A DNA stretch of 64,000 bases from Thermogemmata fonticola (GTDB lineage Bacteria; Planctomycetota; Planctomycetia; Gemmatales; Gemmataceae): assembly GCF_013694095.1 (NCBI RefSeq), contig NZ_JACEFB010000015.1, positions 1 to 64,000 on the forward strand, read 5' to 3'. Position 1 is the stretch's first letter. The number at the start of each line of letters is the position of its first letter. Below, in pieces: positions 52,607 to 62,236 of this stretch. The notes beneath the pieces are model-generated. The model made no database searches. It was not told the origin of the DNA and worked only from the letters and a program-made list of their open reading frames with translations. The position numbers and the translations under genes were made by a program.

Positions 52607-53650
52607 ATGCGCGGAGTTTTTCTACGGAGAGGGCGTGGTTCATCCCGGAATTTCCGCGATTTTTGCGGATTTGACAAAACCAGATTAAAGTGTTCAGATT
52701 TACAATTAGGATGGATTTTCACTATCTCGTTTCTGGGTCTGGGTATGCCTCTGGCCATCTCGCAGGCGGCGGACCCGCCCTCCTCAGCCCCGCAAGCTCC
52801 TGATGCTCCCGGCGAACCTCGGCGGCTCACCACCGACGGCTCGTACAAATACCACCTCCAATGGTCCCCGGACGGCCAGACGCTGCTCTTCACCCGCATC
52901 CACGAAGGACTGATGGCCTTGTGGACTATCCCCATTTCCGGCGGGCCGATGAAACGTCTTCTCCCCGGCCATAAGGAACCCCACTTCGACGGCCACTTCT
53001 CCCCGGATGGCCAACGCATCGTCTATGTCTATGACCGCTTGCAAGGCACCGATGGCAAACTTCAGATCAACATCTGCCAGGCCGACGGCAGCGAGGATAA
53101 AGTCTTCATCCCGCATCAAGCGTTCGAGGAATCCCCCCGCTTCCATCCCCGCGGCGAGTTCGTCCTCTGGGTGTCCACGCGTCAGAAGAACCCGGACCTC
53201 TTCACCGTGGATGCCCAAGGGAAAAACGAGAAACGGCTGACCAATCACCCCGCCCTGGACCTGCATCCGGCCTGGAGTCCCGACGGGCGGCAGATCGCCT
53301 TCAGCAGCAACCGCCACGGCCCGCAGAAAATTTACCTCATGGATGCCGACGGCAGTAACGTCCGCCGCTTGACAGACGGAGAAGGACTGGACTCCTGGCC
53401 AGCATGGCGCCCCGATGGCCAATGGCTCGCCTTCGCCTCCCACCGCAGCGGCAACTACGACATCTGGCTCATCCGCCCCGACGGCCAGGGCCTGCGCAAT
53501 CTGACCCGCCACCCCGCCCACGACACCTGCCCCGCCTGGAGTCCCGATGGCCGCCGCCTCGCCTTCATCTCCAATCGCCACGGGGGCAGCGACATCTACA
53601 TCCTGTCGATGGATGGACACCTCCCCTTGCCGCGCCCCCGCGAAAAGTGA
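52607..53650 (+). CDS. TolB-like PD40 beta-propeller protein
   Basis: 347 residues with a signal peptide-like segment (FTISFLGLGMPLAISQAAD, about 38-56) after an N-terminal extension, so the real start may be internal. Six PD40 repeats follow, each with a (W/F/H)SPDG(R/Q) core (LQWSPDGQTLLFTR; GHFSPDGQRIVYVY; AWSPDGRQIAFSSNRHG; AWRPDGQWLAFASHRSG; AWSPDGRRLAFISNRHGG). The last repeats are very similar to each other. It is expected to be exported and protein-binding, like TolB. It follows the DUF1501 gene after a 115-bp gap. Confidence 0.85.
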   Translation: MRGVFLRRGRGSSRNFRDFCGFDKTRLKCSDLQLGWIFTISFLGLGMPLAISQAADPPSSAPQAPDAPGEPRRLTTDGSYKYHLQWSPDGQTLLFTRIHEGLMALWTIPISGGPMKRLLPGHKEPHFDGHFSPDGQRIVYVYDRLQGTDGKLQINICQADGSEDKVFIPHQAFEESPRFHPRGEFVLWVSTRQKNPDLFTVDAQGKNEKRLTNHPALDLHPAWSPDGRQIAFSSNRHGPQKIYLMDADGSNVRRLTDGEGLDSWPAWRPDGQWLAFASHRSGNYDIWLIRPDGQGLRNLTRHPAHDTCPAWSPDGRRLAFISNRHGGSDIYILSMDGHLPLPRPREK

Positions 53651-53942
53651 GTGGAAGCCCACCGGCCCCCCTGGAATTACCGTATTTGACAGTGAGATGA
53701 TTTATGTAAAAATGTCCAGTATCAACATATCCGCTGCCCATGGGGTTCGGTCAGGATGTGCCCAACGGGGAGACGGCCCCCGGCACCCCTCATTGTTCCC
53801 GGCAGAATGAGGAACGACAGGACGCCGCTGAGCTGCGCCAAATGTGCCACGAGCAGAGGGAGATAAGCTTCGCACCAAGGCGGAGGAAGGGGAAACGGCA
53901 TCCAAGCTCGGAAGCCAAGCATGCATTCGGGGTACCAGGGAG

Positions 53943-54251
53943 CTATGACCCTGAGAAGGCTGACATATCCCCCGCCTCCGCTGCACTGCCCGACTTGGCA
54001 AACTTACCTCGCAGCCAGCCTACGAGTAGAAGGACAAGCCCGATGATGCCGAGCGACCAAATCGGAACTAGGACGAACCACATCGCGGGAGGAATACCCT
54101 GGCCCTGAAGTTCCGGGAAGAAAATCGTCACGATCGCCCGGCCGATGATGAGACAGGCGAAGCACAAGCCGACCAAGAGGCCACCGAGCTTCTTCATTCT
54201 TTCACCGGGTTTCGCCGAAGTATGGACAGGTTGTACTTCCGACTCTGCCAT
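53943..54251 (-). CDS. Small two-helix membrane protein
   Basis: 102 residues from ATG 54251 (AGGGGG about 8 bases upstream). A polar N-terminus is followed by two transmembrane helices (LLVGLCFACLIIGRAIVTIFF, MWFVLVPIWSLGIIGLVLLLV) and a short tail. The family is not recognised. Flanking plus-strand sequence is non-coding. Confidence 0.65.
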   Translation of the reverse strand: MAESEVQPVHTSAKPGERMKKLGGLLVGLCFACLIIGRAIVTIFFPELQGQGIPPAMWFVLVPIWSLGIIGLVLLLVGWLRGKFAKSGSAAEAGDMSAFSGS

Positions 54252-54736
54252 GGTTTGCACCCCCTTCATCGAGTCTCGGATTCGGTACCACAATCACGAC
54301 TGCCGCTGCTGGGATCAGTGCTGCCACCTGGTTCCGCCGCCTTTTCGGTTCGATTGAGCCAACGGCAGAGGGTTCAGACGATCAAATCATATTTATGCTA
54401 ACCTGTTCCGGCAGTGTGTCAATGAAAAAAGATGAGCCCGCGGAAGTTCCGAAGTTCCTAGGATCCAACAAAGCGGAAGCCGCAGGGCCGAGTTCGTAAC
54501 CCCATCCCTTGGCGGCTGGATTCAATCAGCAGGCCAGCAGTTTAATCTCCGCTCGTGCTCAGCCATCTTGCCTGCCTCGCGCGGGCGCGGGCGCTGAATC
54601 ACTTGTCCCTGCCCCCGCTTGTCTCTCCGGCAAACGAACAAACTTCAGTCGGCGTAGAGGGTTACTCCAATGCGCTGTGACAGGTCCATCCACGAATCCG
54701 CGAGGTGGAGGGGTTGGCAAGGGATTTGGCCCTCCT
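54252..54736. other. Intergenic, no gene recognised
   Basis: A moderately AT-rich stretch (54365-54500) suits a promoter for the leftward gene, and the rest is GC-rich shadow sequence. No hairpin or repeat was noticed. Confidence 0.35.
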
Positions 54737-55501
54737 TCATGCGGGGCGGTGGACGTCGTCTTGCGGTCTGTAGCCGAGCTGGGTGCGCGCCACGGTCAGA
54801 TCCCAGCGCATGCCGGAGTTGGCGGACATGCCGTTGACAATCAGGAACCGTTCGGGGAGGGGAGCGGTCAGGCAGCACTCCATCAGGTGCAGAAAGTCGC
54901 GGTCGGAGAGCCACAGTTGGCGGAACCACTCGCCCCGATCGGCTGGCAACTGGTCGGGCCGATTGATTCCTCGCCACACCCAGCCGAGGCGAACGGCGAT
55001 CACTTCCAGGCCCCGGACGGCGGCGTAGTGCTGGCCGACGCGTTCGCCGAAGAGCTTGGCGGCGGCGTAGGGTCCGCTGAAGCGTTCGGCTCCGTCGGCA
55101 GTGTAGCGCAGGCCTGGTTTGGGCGGCAGGTCCTCGGTGATCGGCAGCGGCGGCCCGTCCTGGTAGCCCCCCATGACATGATTGGAGCTGGCGAAGACGA
55201 AGCGCCGGACGCCGTGCAGGGCCGCGGCCTCGTAGACGTTGAGCATGGCATCGACATTTGGCCCCAATAAATCGGGCCAGTCGTGATAGGCGACGGGGTC
55301 GCCTGCCAGGTGCACGACCGCCTCCACGCCCTGGAAGTGCTTGATCCAATCGCCCCATCGGCTTAGATCGGCGGTGTGGACGCCGTCGCGGGGCTGACGG
55401 TCGATTAGCACCAGGCGGGTCTGCCCGGCCAGATGAGCGGCCAACTTGGCGCCGAGATTCCCACTGGCCCCGGTGATGAGCACAACGGCGGGCAACGTCA
55501 C
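54737..55501 (-). CDS. NAD-dependent epimerase/dehydratase (extended SDR)
   Basis: 254 residues. The Rossmann motif GASGNLG is at 11-17, the central VVHLAGDP at about 63-70, and the catalytic Tyr145-x3-Lys149 is in PYAAAKLFGE. It resembles uronate dehydrogenase-type SDRs (WGDWIKHFQGVEAVVHLAGD; FASSNHVMGGY). It overlaps the upstream glycosidase by the ATGA tetranucleotide (55498-55501), so the two are coupled and may act on the same sugar. Product is cytosolic. Confidence 0.9.
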   Translation of the reverse strand: MTLPAVVLITGASGNLGAKLAAHLAGQTRLVLIDRQPRDGVHTADLSRWGDWIKHFQGVEAVVHLAGDPVAYHDWPDLLGPNVDAMLNVYEAAALHGVRRFVFASSNHVMGGYQDGPPLPITEDLPPKPGLRYTADGAERFSGPYAAAKLFGERVGQHYAAVRGLEVIAVRLGWVWRGINRPDQLPADRGEWFRQLWLSDRDFLHLMECCLTAPLPERFLIVNGMSANSGMRWDLTVARTQLGYRPQDDVHRPA

Positions 55502-56637
55502 GGCTTCTCCCCCGTGATTTCGGACAGCAAACGAAAGAAGCCTCTCTTCCGTTCACTGCTGATTTGCCAGTTCACCGGCACACTCTGGTAACCCTCGTCG
55601 AACCCTTCGCCTTTCCGACGATAGTCGAAGTAGCCCCAGGACGCATACGCCTTGACTGCCGCGATGAAGTTGTTGTTGGGTTTGTCAAAGTCGTAGTGGT
55701 CGTCCTCGTTGAAGAGGATGGGCATGGGGCGGTAGCCTTGCACTCGGCGGGTCTGGTGCACCATCTCGGTGATCCGTTGGGGGTCATGTACGCCGTTGCC
55801 GTGCAGCAGGAGGAAGTCAGCCGCTTTGACCACGTTGGGTTTGGGGATGCTCCCCCCGCCGTAACTCGTACTGACCCAGAGGGGGTGGTTTTTCTCCCGG
55901 CTCCGTGTTTTCACCCGCTCGATGAGTTCATGGACGCGCTCGGCCTTGAGAATGTCGTGATCATACCTCTTCACGTCGCATTCGTTGTTCACTTCCACCA
56001 CCACATTCGTGTATCGGCGGGCGATGAGCCAATCGACCACATGATCGACCCCGGCGATGACGGCTTGCTCGTCCTTAAGCCGCTCATCTTGGCCGAAGTA
56101 ATACAAGCCGAGGATGACCACCATTCCCAGTTCGTCGGCCTTGTCGATCACCTGGGCCAGGCGCGCCATGTATTTTTCGTCCAGTGTGCCGTCAGCGTGG
56201 ATCGCTGAATTGTGCCACGGCTGCGCCTTCGAGTATCCTTCGGGACTGCCGCCTTGCAAGTTCAGCGTGATGGCTAGCAAGCCGTGCTTGCGCCAGGTCG
56301 GCATCGTGGCGATAAATTCCGCGGTGTTGCGCTCCGGGTCCCACTTCCTGGTGTCCGGGTAAGCCCAGCGTGTCACGGTAGCGGGATTGCGATCGTCAAA
56401 GATCGCCTGCACCATCCGGCTGTTGAATAGCAGCCCCTCAATGGGCACACCGTTCCAGATGCGGCCCTTGTAGGTCGGCTGGCCGTTGATGTAAAACTTG
56501 TCCTTCACGATACTGACGACGGTGGCACGCGGGGTTTGAATGGTCGAGGCTGCGGGCCGGAGGGCTGCCCTGTCCCCCATTGCCAGGGCTGCGATTGTGA
56601 AGGCGATCATGCCGCCTACCATGAAGAGGTGACGCAT
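55498..56637 (-). CDS. Secreted GH-A clan glycoside hydrolase-like protein
   Basis: 379 residues with a signal peptide (MVGGMIAFTIAALAMG, about 6-21). The TIM-barrel signature shows the acid/base pair N218-E219 (VVVEVNNEC) and a probable nucleophile E311 (ILFNEDDHY), plus barrel strands LLAITLNLQGG and MVVILGLYYF. It is related to GH5-like/putative cellulase families found in planctomycetes. The length fits a single catalytic domain. The downstream epimerase overlaps by four bases. Substrate is not deduced. Confidence 0.8.
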   Translation of the reverse strand: MRHLFMVGGMIAFTIAALAMGDRAALRPAASTIQTPRATVVSIVKDKFYINGQPTYKGRIWNGVPIEGLLFNSRMVQAIFDDRNPATVTRWAYPDTRKWDPERNTAEFIATMPTWRKHGLLAITLNLQGGSPEGYSKAQPWHNSAIHADGTLDEKYMARLAQVIDKADELGMVVILGLYYFGQDERLKDEQAVIAGVDHVVDWLIARRYTNVVVEVNNECDVKRYDHDILKAERVHELIERVKTRSREKNHPLWVSTSYGGGSIPKPNVVKAADFLLLHGNGVHDPQRITEMVHQTRRVQGYRPMPILFNEDDHYDFDKPNNNFIAAVKAYASWGYFDYRRKGEGFDEGYQSVPVNWQISSERKRGFFRLLSEITGEKP

Positions 56638-56888
56638 AAATTCCTCCGTTTCGGCTTCGGATGGTGGGAACTTTCCTAGTGCCTGACAGCTCGCTGTCCC
56701 GGTGAGTCGTCGAGTGGTTTCTGGAGTCTCATCCCAGCATACTGTTGGTCTTTCCCGCGGGCAAGGAATGGAGAAACGACACCGGCCAACCTCTCAGGGC
56801 TGGCCGGGCGAAGGAGCGACTGCTGATCCCGCTGGAGGAGCGCCCCGCGGCTCATTCTGACCGCGAGGGGGCGGATGACTTCAGGACG

Positions 56889-57767
56889 TCACTGATCCCC
56901 CGTGTACTCGGCGGGGATGTTCGAGAGGAAGCCGAGGGAGTACTTCCCCTTGTTGGCGTCCCAGACGGCCTGGGGGAAAGGAGCGACGGAGGGAACATCG
57001 ACCGGGCGGCGGGTTTCCACATGGCCATCGGCCATCGCGACATTGCCGACACCGGCGAAGCGGAAGTGAGCGCAATTGACGCCCCATGAAGTAAAGGCGT
57101 TGGTGCCTCCGTAAGGATTGGGCACATACGGCGAGCCGAAACTGTCGAACACCTCCTGCAACGTGCCGTCCGGGTTGAGCTGGACCTGCTCGGCAAAGAG
57201 GAAAGTTTGGCTGGTGGGCAGGTGATGGAGACGCTTATTCTGCACGTGGCGGTTGTAGGCGTAGCCGCGCGACAGCATGCCGACCGTCGCCCGCACCGGA
57301 TACCCCTCGATTCCGGGGCATTTTGCTACTTCCGTGTTGTTCTCGTAAAAGTTGGTCAGGATCCCGCGGGTCGGGTCCACACTGACGACCTGATAGGTCG
57401 TGCTGCTGTAGGTCACCAGGCCGTACCAGTACTGGATGGTGTAGGTGGGGGTACTCCAGGTGAAGACGGAGGTCGGGGGCAGTTTGCCGTGGGTGTCGTG
57501 GTAGTTGTGACAGGCCAGTGCCAATTGGCGGATATTGTTGGCGCCCTTGATGCGGGCGGCGGCAGTGCGCACCTTCTGCACGGCGGGCAAGAGCAGGCCG
57601 ATGAGGATGGCGATGATCGCGATCACCACCAAAAGCTCGATCAGCGTGAAGGCGTGCCGCAGCGGGAAGCGGCTAGCAGAGGCTAGTCTGGCTCGGCGGC
57701 TCGGTCCGCGTTGAGGCAGGTTCGGCAGGGCATGGAGACGGAAAACGGTCAACACACAGGTCCACAT
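56889..57767 (-). CDS. DUF1559 pseudopilin-like protein downstream of a cobalamin riboswitch
   Basis: 292 residues. The class III prepilin-type N-terminus [25 protein letters not shown] sits at 37-60 (cleavage expected before F40), followed by the DUF1559 helix ([20 protein letters not shown], with [13 protein letters not shown]) and the C-terminal GHVETRR and ADGHV motifs. DUF1559 proteins are very numerous in planctomycetes and are probably fimbrial or surface subunits. ATG 57767 lies 9 bases after GGAGGAG, which is partly inside a hairpin. A cobalamin riboswitch lies about 155 bp upstream, so the gene may be B12-controlled, which is unusual for the family. Confidence 0.9.
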   Translation of the reverse strand: MWTCVLTVFRLHALPNLPQRGPSRRARLASASRFPLRHAFTLIELLVVIAIIAILIGLLLPAVQKVRTAAARIKGANNIRQLALACHNYHDTHGKLPPTSVFTWSTPTYTIQYWYGLVTYSSTTYQVVSVDPTRGILTNFYENNTEVAKCPGIEGYPVRATVGMLSRGYAYNRHVQNKRLHHLPTSQTFLFAEQVQLNPDGTLQEVFDSFGSPYVPNPYGGTNAFTSWGVNCAHFRFAGVGNVAMADGHVETRRPVDVPSVAPFPQAVWDANKGKYSLGFLSNIPAEYTGDQ

Positions 57768-57781
57768 GGACAGGTACTCCT

Positions 57782-57799
57782 CCCGCCGGTCCGGGCGGG
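57782..57799 (-). promoter_or_regulatory. Hairpin overlapping the Shine-Dalgarno of the DUF1559 gene
   Basis: On the minus strand CCCGCC-loop CGGACC-GGCGGG, whose 3' arm runs into GGCGGGAGGAG and so contains the ribosome-binding site edge. It lies between the riboswitch and the start codon and could be the expression platform that blocks translation when cobalamin is bound. Confidence 0.5.
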
Positions 57800-57921
57800 G
57801 TAGTCGGGGCGGACTGTCCAGGTGCGGTCAAAACGGGACGGGGCTGCGCCCCACGCGCAGCACAGGAAAGGATCGACCGGCCCGTCCGGCAACCTGGGTC
57901 CGAGGCCCCGAACGACTCAGA

Positions 57922-58112
57922 TCATGACGGGCAGGTCTTCTGGCTTTCGGCTCGTGGCGAACCTGTCGGCGGCCTTCCCATGACCCGCAGGTCACAGTGG
58001 CGTGCATGCCGAGGGTTCTGGCCGATCACAGCAGCGGCCCTGCGCCGGATTCGCACCGGCTTCCCTCTTGCCTCCCCGATCCGCAGACCGGGGAACCCGT
58101 CATGCTAGCGCT
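57922..58112 (-). promoter_or_regulatory. Cobalamin riboswitch
   Basis: Read on the minus strand, the hallmarks are in order: GGTTCCCCGG in the 5' arm, GGGAAGCCGGTGCGAATCCG, the AGGGCCGCTGCTGTGA core, CATGCACGCCACTGTGACC (B12 box region), GGGTCATGGGAAGG and the 3' end AAGCCAGAAGACCTGCC. This is the conserved cobalamin aptamer. The first downstream gene on that strand is the DUF1559 gene (start 57767); the OPT transporter lies upstream, ending at 58264, so it is not the regulated gene. Confidence 0.93.
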
Positions 58113-58263
58113 TCGTTGTACATCCCCGACGGGAGTCTGGCCAGAGCGTCTCTGCGGACCCAGCCGCCCTCGGCGAACAGGTCCAGGGGCAGACAGGGAC
58201 AGGAGGAGTACGCCGACATCCGCCCGAGGGGAAGGAGGCAGCAGGACGAAGGGGACGGAATGC

Positions 58264-60636
58264 TCAGGGGCGAGAGGCCGAGTCCGCAGCGGGAGGGGAA
58301 GTCGGACGCCGTCCCACAGCCAGGAGATAGGCCGCCAGTATGGCAAACAGGGCTACTCCCAACGCCCGCGCCCACGGGACCTCGTTGGGGTCCCACACCC
58401 GCTTGCCGCTAGCGTCCAGGGTGCCGAAGAAGTGCGCGCCGAGGTTGACCGCGGCCACCAGCTCATCCGAGAAGGCAAAGAAGGCGACGATCAGACCGCA
58501 GAGCGTGCCCCCCGCTATGTAACCGCTGGCTAAAAGCACGCCGGGACTGGTTTCCGCCGCCGCTTCCCGTTCCGGTCCGCCCCGCCGCCAATCGGCAAGG
58601 TAGCGCAGCAGCCCGCCCAGGAAAATCGGCACCGTGGAGGCGAGCGGAATGTACATCCCCACCGCCAGGGGCAAGGCTGTCACTCCCATCAGCTCGACGG
58701 ACACAGCGATGAGCGCGCCGATCAAAACCAAGCCCCATTCCAGCGTGCCGCCCAGGATGCCCTGGATGATGTTGGCGAACAGGTGCGGCTGCGGTGCCGT
58801 GAAGGCGGCCGGAGCGGAGGAACCGTCGTCCATCCGCCGCGATTCCTGGGCGATCGGCGTATCCGTGCGGTAGTGCGCCTTGCCGCTTTCATCGACCAGG
58901 TACCGTCCGGGCCGCACTTCCGCCAGTCCCTGGCTCGGTTCCGCCGGGTATTCCCCCCGCCGCACATGGACCACAAAGTACTCCTGGGTATCGTCCTGGT
59001 ACGGTTTGCCGGGCCGCTGCCGCGGAGCATCCGCAGGAATGGCCAAGCGCCGTTCTGGCAGATTTTGTTTGCTGTAGTGCGTGCCCGCGGTGTTCAACAG
59101 CAGCATGGTAAAGCCGATGACCAGGGCCGACGAAATCGCGCCCAACAGAATGCCCCACTGTTGCTTGTACGGCGTAGCTCCGACCAGAAAGCCGGTCTTG
59201 AGGTCCTGCGAAGTCGTTCCCCCGTTGCTGGACGCAATGCACACCACCGCCGCGATCGTCAAAGCACTGAGCATGGCCGAGGGACCGCTCCGCCCCACCA
59301 CCACGAAAATCAGGCACACCAGCAGCAGCGTTGCAATCGTCATCCCAGAGATCGGATTCGAGGAAGAGCCGACTTCCCCCGTCAGCCGGCTGGACACCGT
59401 GACGAAGAGGAAACCGAAGAGCAAAATCAACACGCCGCCCAGCAGTCCCTCGGCATTGAGACCCAAGCCCAGTTGAGGGATCGCTGCTAAGGCCAGCACC
59501 AGGGCCACACTGCCGAAGAGGACGGCGCTGAGGGGTAAATCCTGTTCCGTGCGCCGGCGGGCCGGAGAGTTCGCCGCTCGACTCGCCCGCAGGTCTCGCA
59601 GCCCCCCCTGGATCGACGCCACAATCAGCGGCAAGGCCCGCAGCATGGCGATGATCCCTCCCGCTGCCACCGCCCCCGCGCCAATGTAGCGCAGATACGT
59701 CCGCCCAATCTGGCCCGGACTCATGTTGCGGATCAAACCCGCATTGCGGCTATCCTGGGGTTGCTCCGCCGCCCACACTGCCGGCGAAACCGGCTCCGTC
59801 AACTTTTCCCCGAAAGTGACAATGAGCGGTCCCAACACCCAGTACGACAGAATCGCTCCCGCCATCATCAGGCAAGCGATCCGCGGGCCGATCAGAAACC
59901 CCACCCCCAGCAGCTCCGGGGCCAGTTCCCCTGCTGCCTCGGCCCCCTTCAAACCGCTGCGACTGCCATCCGCCTGCCGGTGCGATAACTCCACCGCCGG
60001 TTCCGACGCCCACAACTTCCCCGCCGCCTGGAAAAACTTGTACACAAACGCCAGCCCGAACCCCACAAACACCATCCGCGCCGTCGCTCCTCCCTTCTCC
60101 CCGGCGATCAGCACCTCCGCGCACGCTGTTCCCTCCGGATACGGCAGACGCCCATGCTGCTGCACAATGAAAGCCCGACGCAGCGGAATCATCATCAAAA
60201 TCCCCAGCACCGCCCCCAGCACCGCCACCGTCATCACCCGGATCGGGTCCATCTCGAACCCCAACAGCAGCAGCGCCGGCATCGTCACCCCGACCCCAAA
60301 GGCAATGCTCTCTCCCGCACTGCCGGTCGTCTGCACAATGTTGTTCTCCAGGATCGTCGCCCGCCGCCAGCCCAACGCCCGGCTGCACGCCCGAAACAAC
60401 GTCACCGACAGCACCGCAATCGGCACCGACGCCGACACCGTCAAACCCACCTTGAGCACCAAATACAGCGACGAAGCCCCGAACAATATCCCCAGCACCA
60501 CTCCCACCAGCACCGCAGGAAACGTGAACTCCGGCGGCGATTGCTCCGGCGGCACAAACGGAATGCCGTTCCCCTCTCCCTGGCCCGCCGCCTGCCCCTC
60601 CCTCTGGCCCGGATCAGTATCTCGACGCCGCTCCAT
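58264..60636 (-). CDS. OPT-family oligopeptide transporter
   Basis: 790 residues from ATG 60636 (GGGGGG at 5 bases). The first helices match the family (EFTFPAVLVGVVLGILFGASSL; TILENNIVQTTGSAGESIAFG; PYPEGTACAEVL), and there are 14-16 transmembrane segments in total. A hydrophilic insertion at about 530-590 (RRGEYPAEPSQGLAEVRPGRY) is unusual. OPT proteins import peptides or iron-siderophore chelates by proton symport. A periplasmic binding protein is not expected. The gene is followed by the riboswitch of the next gene. Confidence 0.93.
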   Translation of the reverse strand: MERRRDTDPGQREGQAAGQGEGNGIPFVPPEQSPPEFTFPAVLVGVVLGILFGASSLYLVLKVGLTVSASVPIAVLSVTLFRACSRALGWRRATILENNIVQTTGSAGESIAFGVGVTMPALLLLGFEMDPIRVMTVAVLGAVLGILMMIPLRRAFIVQQHGRLPYPEGTACAEVLIAGEKGGATARMVFVGFGLAFVYKFFQAAGKLWASEPAVELSHRQADGSRSGLKGAEAAGELAPELLGVGFLIGPRIACLMMAGAILSYWVLGPLIVTFGEKLTEPVSPAVWAAEQPQDSRNAGLIRNMSPGQIGRTYLRYIGAGAVAAGGIIAMLRALPLIVASIQGGLRDLRASRAANSPARRRTEQDLPLSAVLFGSVALVLALAAIPQLGLGLNAEGLLGGVLILLFGFLFVTVSSRLTGEVGSSSNPISGMTIATLLLVCLIFVVVGRSGPSAMLSALTIAAVVCIASSNGGTTSQDLKTGFLVGATPYKQQWGILLGAISSALVIGFTMLLLNTAGTHYSKQNLPERRLAIPADAPRQRPGKPYQDDTQEYFVVHVRRGEYPAEPSQGLAEVRPGRYLVDESGKAHYRTDTPIAQESRRMDDGSSAPAAFTAPQPHLFANIIQGILGGTLEWGLVLIGALIAVSVELMGVTALPLAVGMYIPLASTVPIFLGGLLRYLADWRRGGPEREAAAETSPGVLLASGYIAGGTLCGLIVAFFAFSDELVAAVNLGAHFFGTLDASGKRVWDPNEVPWARALGVALFAILAAYLLAVGRRPTSPPAADSASRP

Positions 60637-61098
60637 GATCACCCCCCGCCTTGACACACGCGAAGACCCCACCCCGCCGCCTGCTCGTCTCCTCTTTCCC
60701 CGCATGCCTGCGGTACACCATCCCCGCCCTCGAGGACCCCGAAGCTGGCGAAACAAACCCCGAAGGCTCACGCCGCGAGGATATTCCTGGACTCCCCTTG
60801 GCCTCCGAATATAGAAGCTGACCGCCCGCAGCACCACAAGCCGCCAGGAGGCCACAACTCTGGGAATAATCCTAGAGACCTTATGCAAAACTTGCTATTG
60901 GCTGGAATCGGCGAGGTGGTGGTTCCTCAAGTTCGCCAGCAGCCTGGGCTTTGCAAAACTCGCTAACGGCGTGGCTTTGCAAAACTCGCTATTGGCTGGA
61001 AATGGTGAGATGGTTCCCGCGGCTAGCGACAGGCGTGAATGCAGCGAAAGGCGTGGATTTTGTCACAGCGGCCCCCGCTCACAATCCTCCGCCCCAGT
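60637..61098. repeat. Intergenic with three short direct repeats
   Basis: The motif GCAAAACT(T/C)GCTA occurs at 60885, about 60955 and 60979; the first and third are followed by TTGGCTGGAA. The rest of the region is GC-rich, without a gene. The AT-richer part (60860-61060) probably holds the promoter of the leftward OPT gene. Confidence 0.5.
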
Positions 61099-61887
61099 CT
61101 AGGGTTGGATCCATCTGCCAGTACCCTCTTGGGGAGCAAGCCATTGCCGCCAGATGATCGTGCGGCTGTGCGGATCAATTTCACCCCAATAGTAAACAGT
61201 GGCGTGGATTCGGACAAGAACCCTGCGGTCATCATCTGCCTGAAGTTCGATATAATCACCATTGCGCGCTACTTCAGTAAACGTGCGAATTCCTCCTTGC
61301 GGACTTCGTTCCCGCCAATTCTTGCCACCGAGATGCTCATAGATCCTGCCTGAAGGTGTGGCCCAGCGAACCCGCGGATCAGGAGGGGGAGGAGGGGATG
61401 GATTGGCCGGCCCAGCCACCAGGTCCTGAAGTTCTTTCTCCAGCAGCGCGGCTTCGGCATCTCTTTTGTTGCGGACGAGTTGCCGGATCGCTTCGGTGTA
61501 AGCCGACTGGAGTGCTTTGCGGGCCGCAGCCAGTTGGGAGAGGTATTGGTTGGTAGGGATAGACTTGGGCAGCTCTCCTGTGGTGGTATAGGCCAGTCGC
61601 TCGGCTAGGATTTGGTCCACTAGCTTTTTGTTGCCATCCTGGCGGGCTAGAGCTTCCTTCTTGTCAAAAGCGTCGAACAGGCTCTTCTTGATTCGCTGCA
61701 CTTCAGACTCGTAAGCCTTTTTGGCCGCGTCCAGTTTGGCTAAAATTGGGTCGGCCTTGGATTTCTGAGGTGGATCGGCATTTTGGCCTCTGGAAACGAG
61801 GGCGGCCCCTGTCAGTCCCAGGAACGCGAAGAGAATCCACCGGCCAAACTGAGACTTAACAGAAGTAATCGTCCCGCAATGAGTCAT
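61099..61887 (-). CDS. Exported coiled-coil hypothetical protein
   Basis: 262 residues from ATG 61887 (AGGAGGT at 6 bases). Signal-anchor WILFAFLGLTGAALVSRG at about 17-34, then a long Lys/Glu/Ala helix with heptad-like spacing (about 45-150), a Pro-rich linker (NPSPPPPPDP) and a C-terminal beta domain (IYEHLGGKNW, DDDRRVLVRIHATVYYWGEI). The architecture is typical of uncharacterised planctomycete exported proteins. No enzyme motif is visible. Confidence 0.7.
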   Translation of the reverse strand: MTHCGTITSVKSQFGRWILFAFLGLTGAALVSRGQNADPPQKSKADPILAKLDAAKKAYESEVQRIKKSLFDAFDKKEALARQDGNKKLVDQILAERLAYTTTGELPKSIPTNQYLSQLAAARKALQSAYTEAIRQLVRNKRDAEAALLEKELQDLVAGPANPSPPPPPDPRVRWATPSGRIYEHLGGKNWRERSPQGGIRTFTEVARNGDYIELQADDDRRVLVRIHATVYYWGEIDPHSRTIIWRQWLAPQEGTGRWIQP

Positions 61888-62236
61888 CGTCCACCTCCTC
61901 TCAGTCAGAAAGACAAAGTGTGAGTCTCCTGCTTTTCCCGCAGGACACCCTAGTATACCATTGGGTAAGGAACCGGGGCTAGAGACTTGAGAAACACTTT
62001 GGACCACCGCGACCCTCCCCTTGTTGTGGCTTAGCGTCCTGCACTCGCACTTGTCCTGGGGAGCGCTCGCAGGGGCCGCTGGCGGTCAAAGCGCGGACAA
62101 AGCGGACGGCAACTGGACTGTGGTCGTCCTACACTACAGTTCGGATAGCGGTAGTGGAGCCACGAGGCGCCGTTTCACAGCTTCTCCTTTCTCCGTTACC
62201 GGGCGGCTCAGCACGAATTGTCGCCAGACCTCCCCC
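61888..62236. other. Intergenic, no gene recognised
   Basis: It contains the AGGAGGT ribosome-binding site of the coiled-coil gene and otherwise only shadow frames. No repeat seen. Confidence 0.35.
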
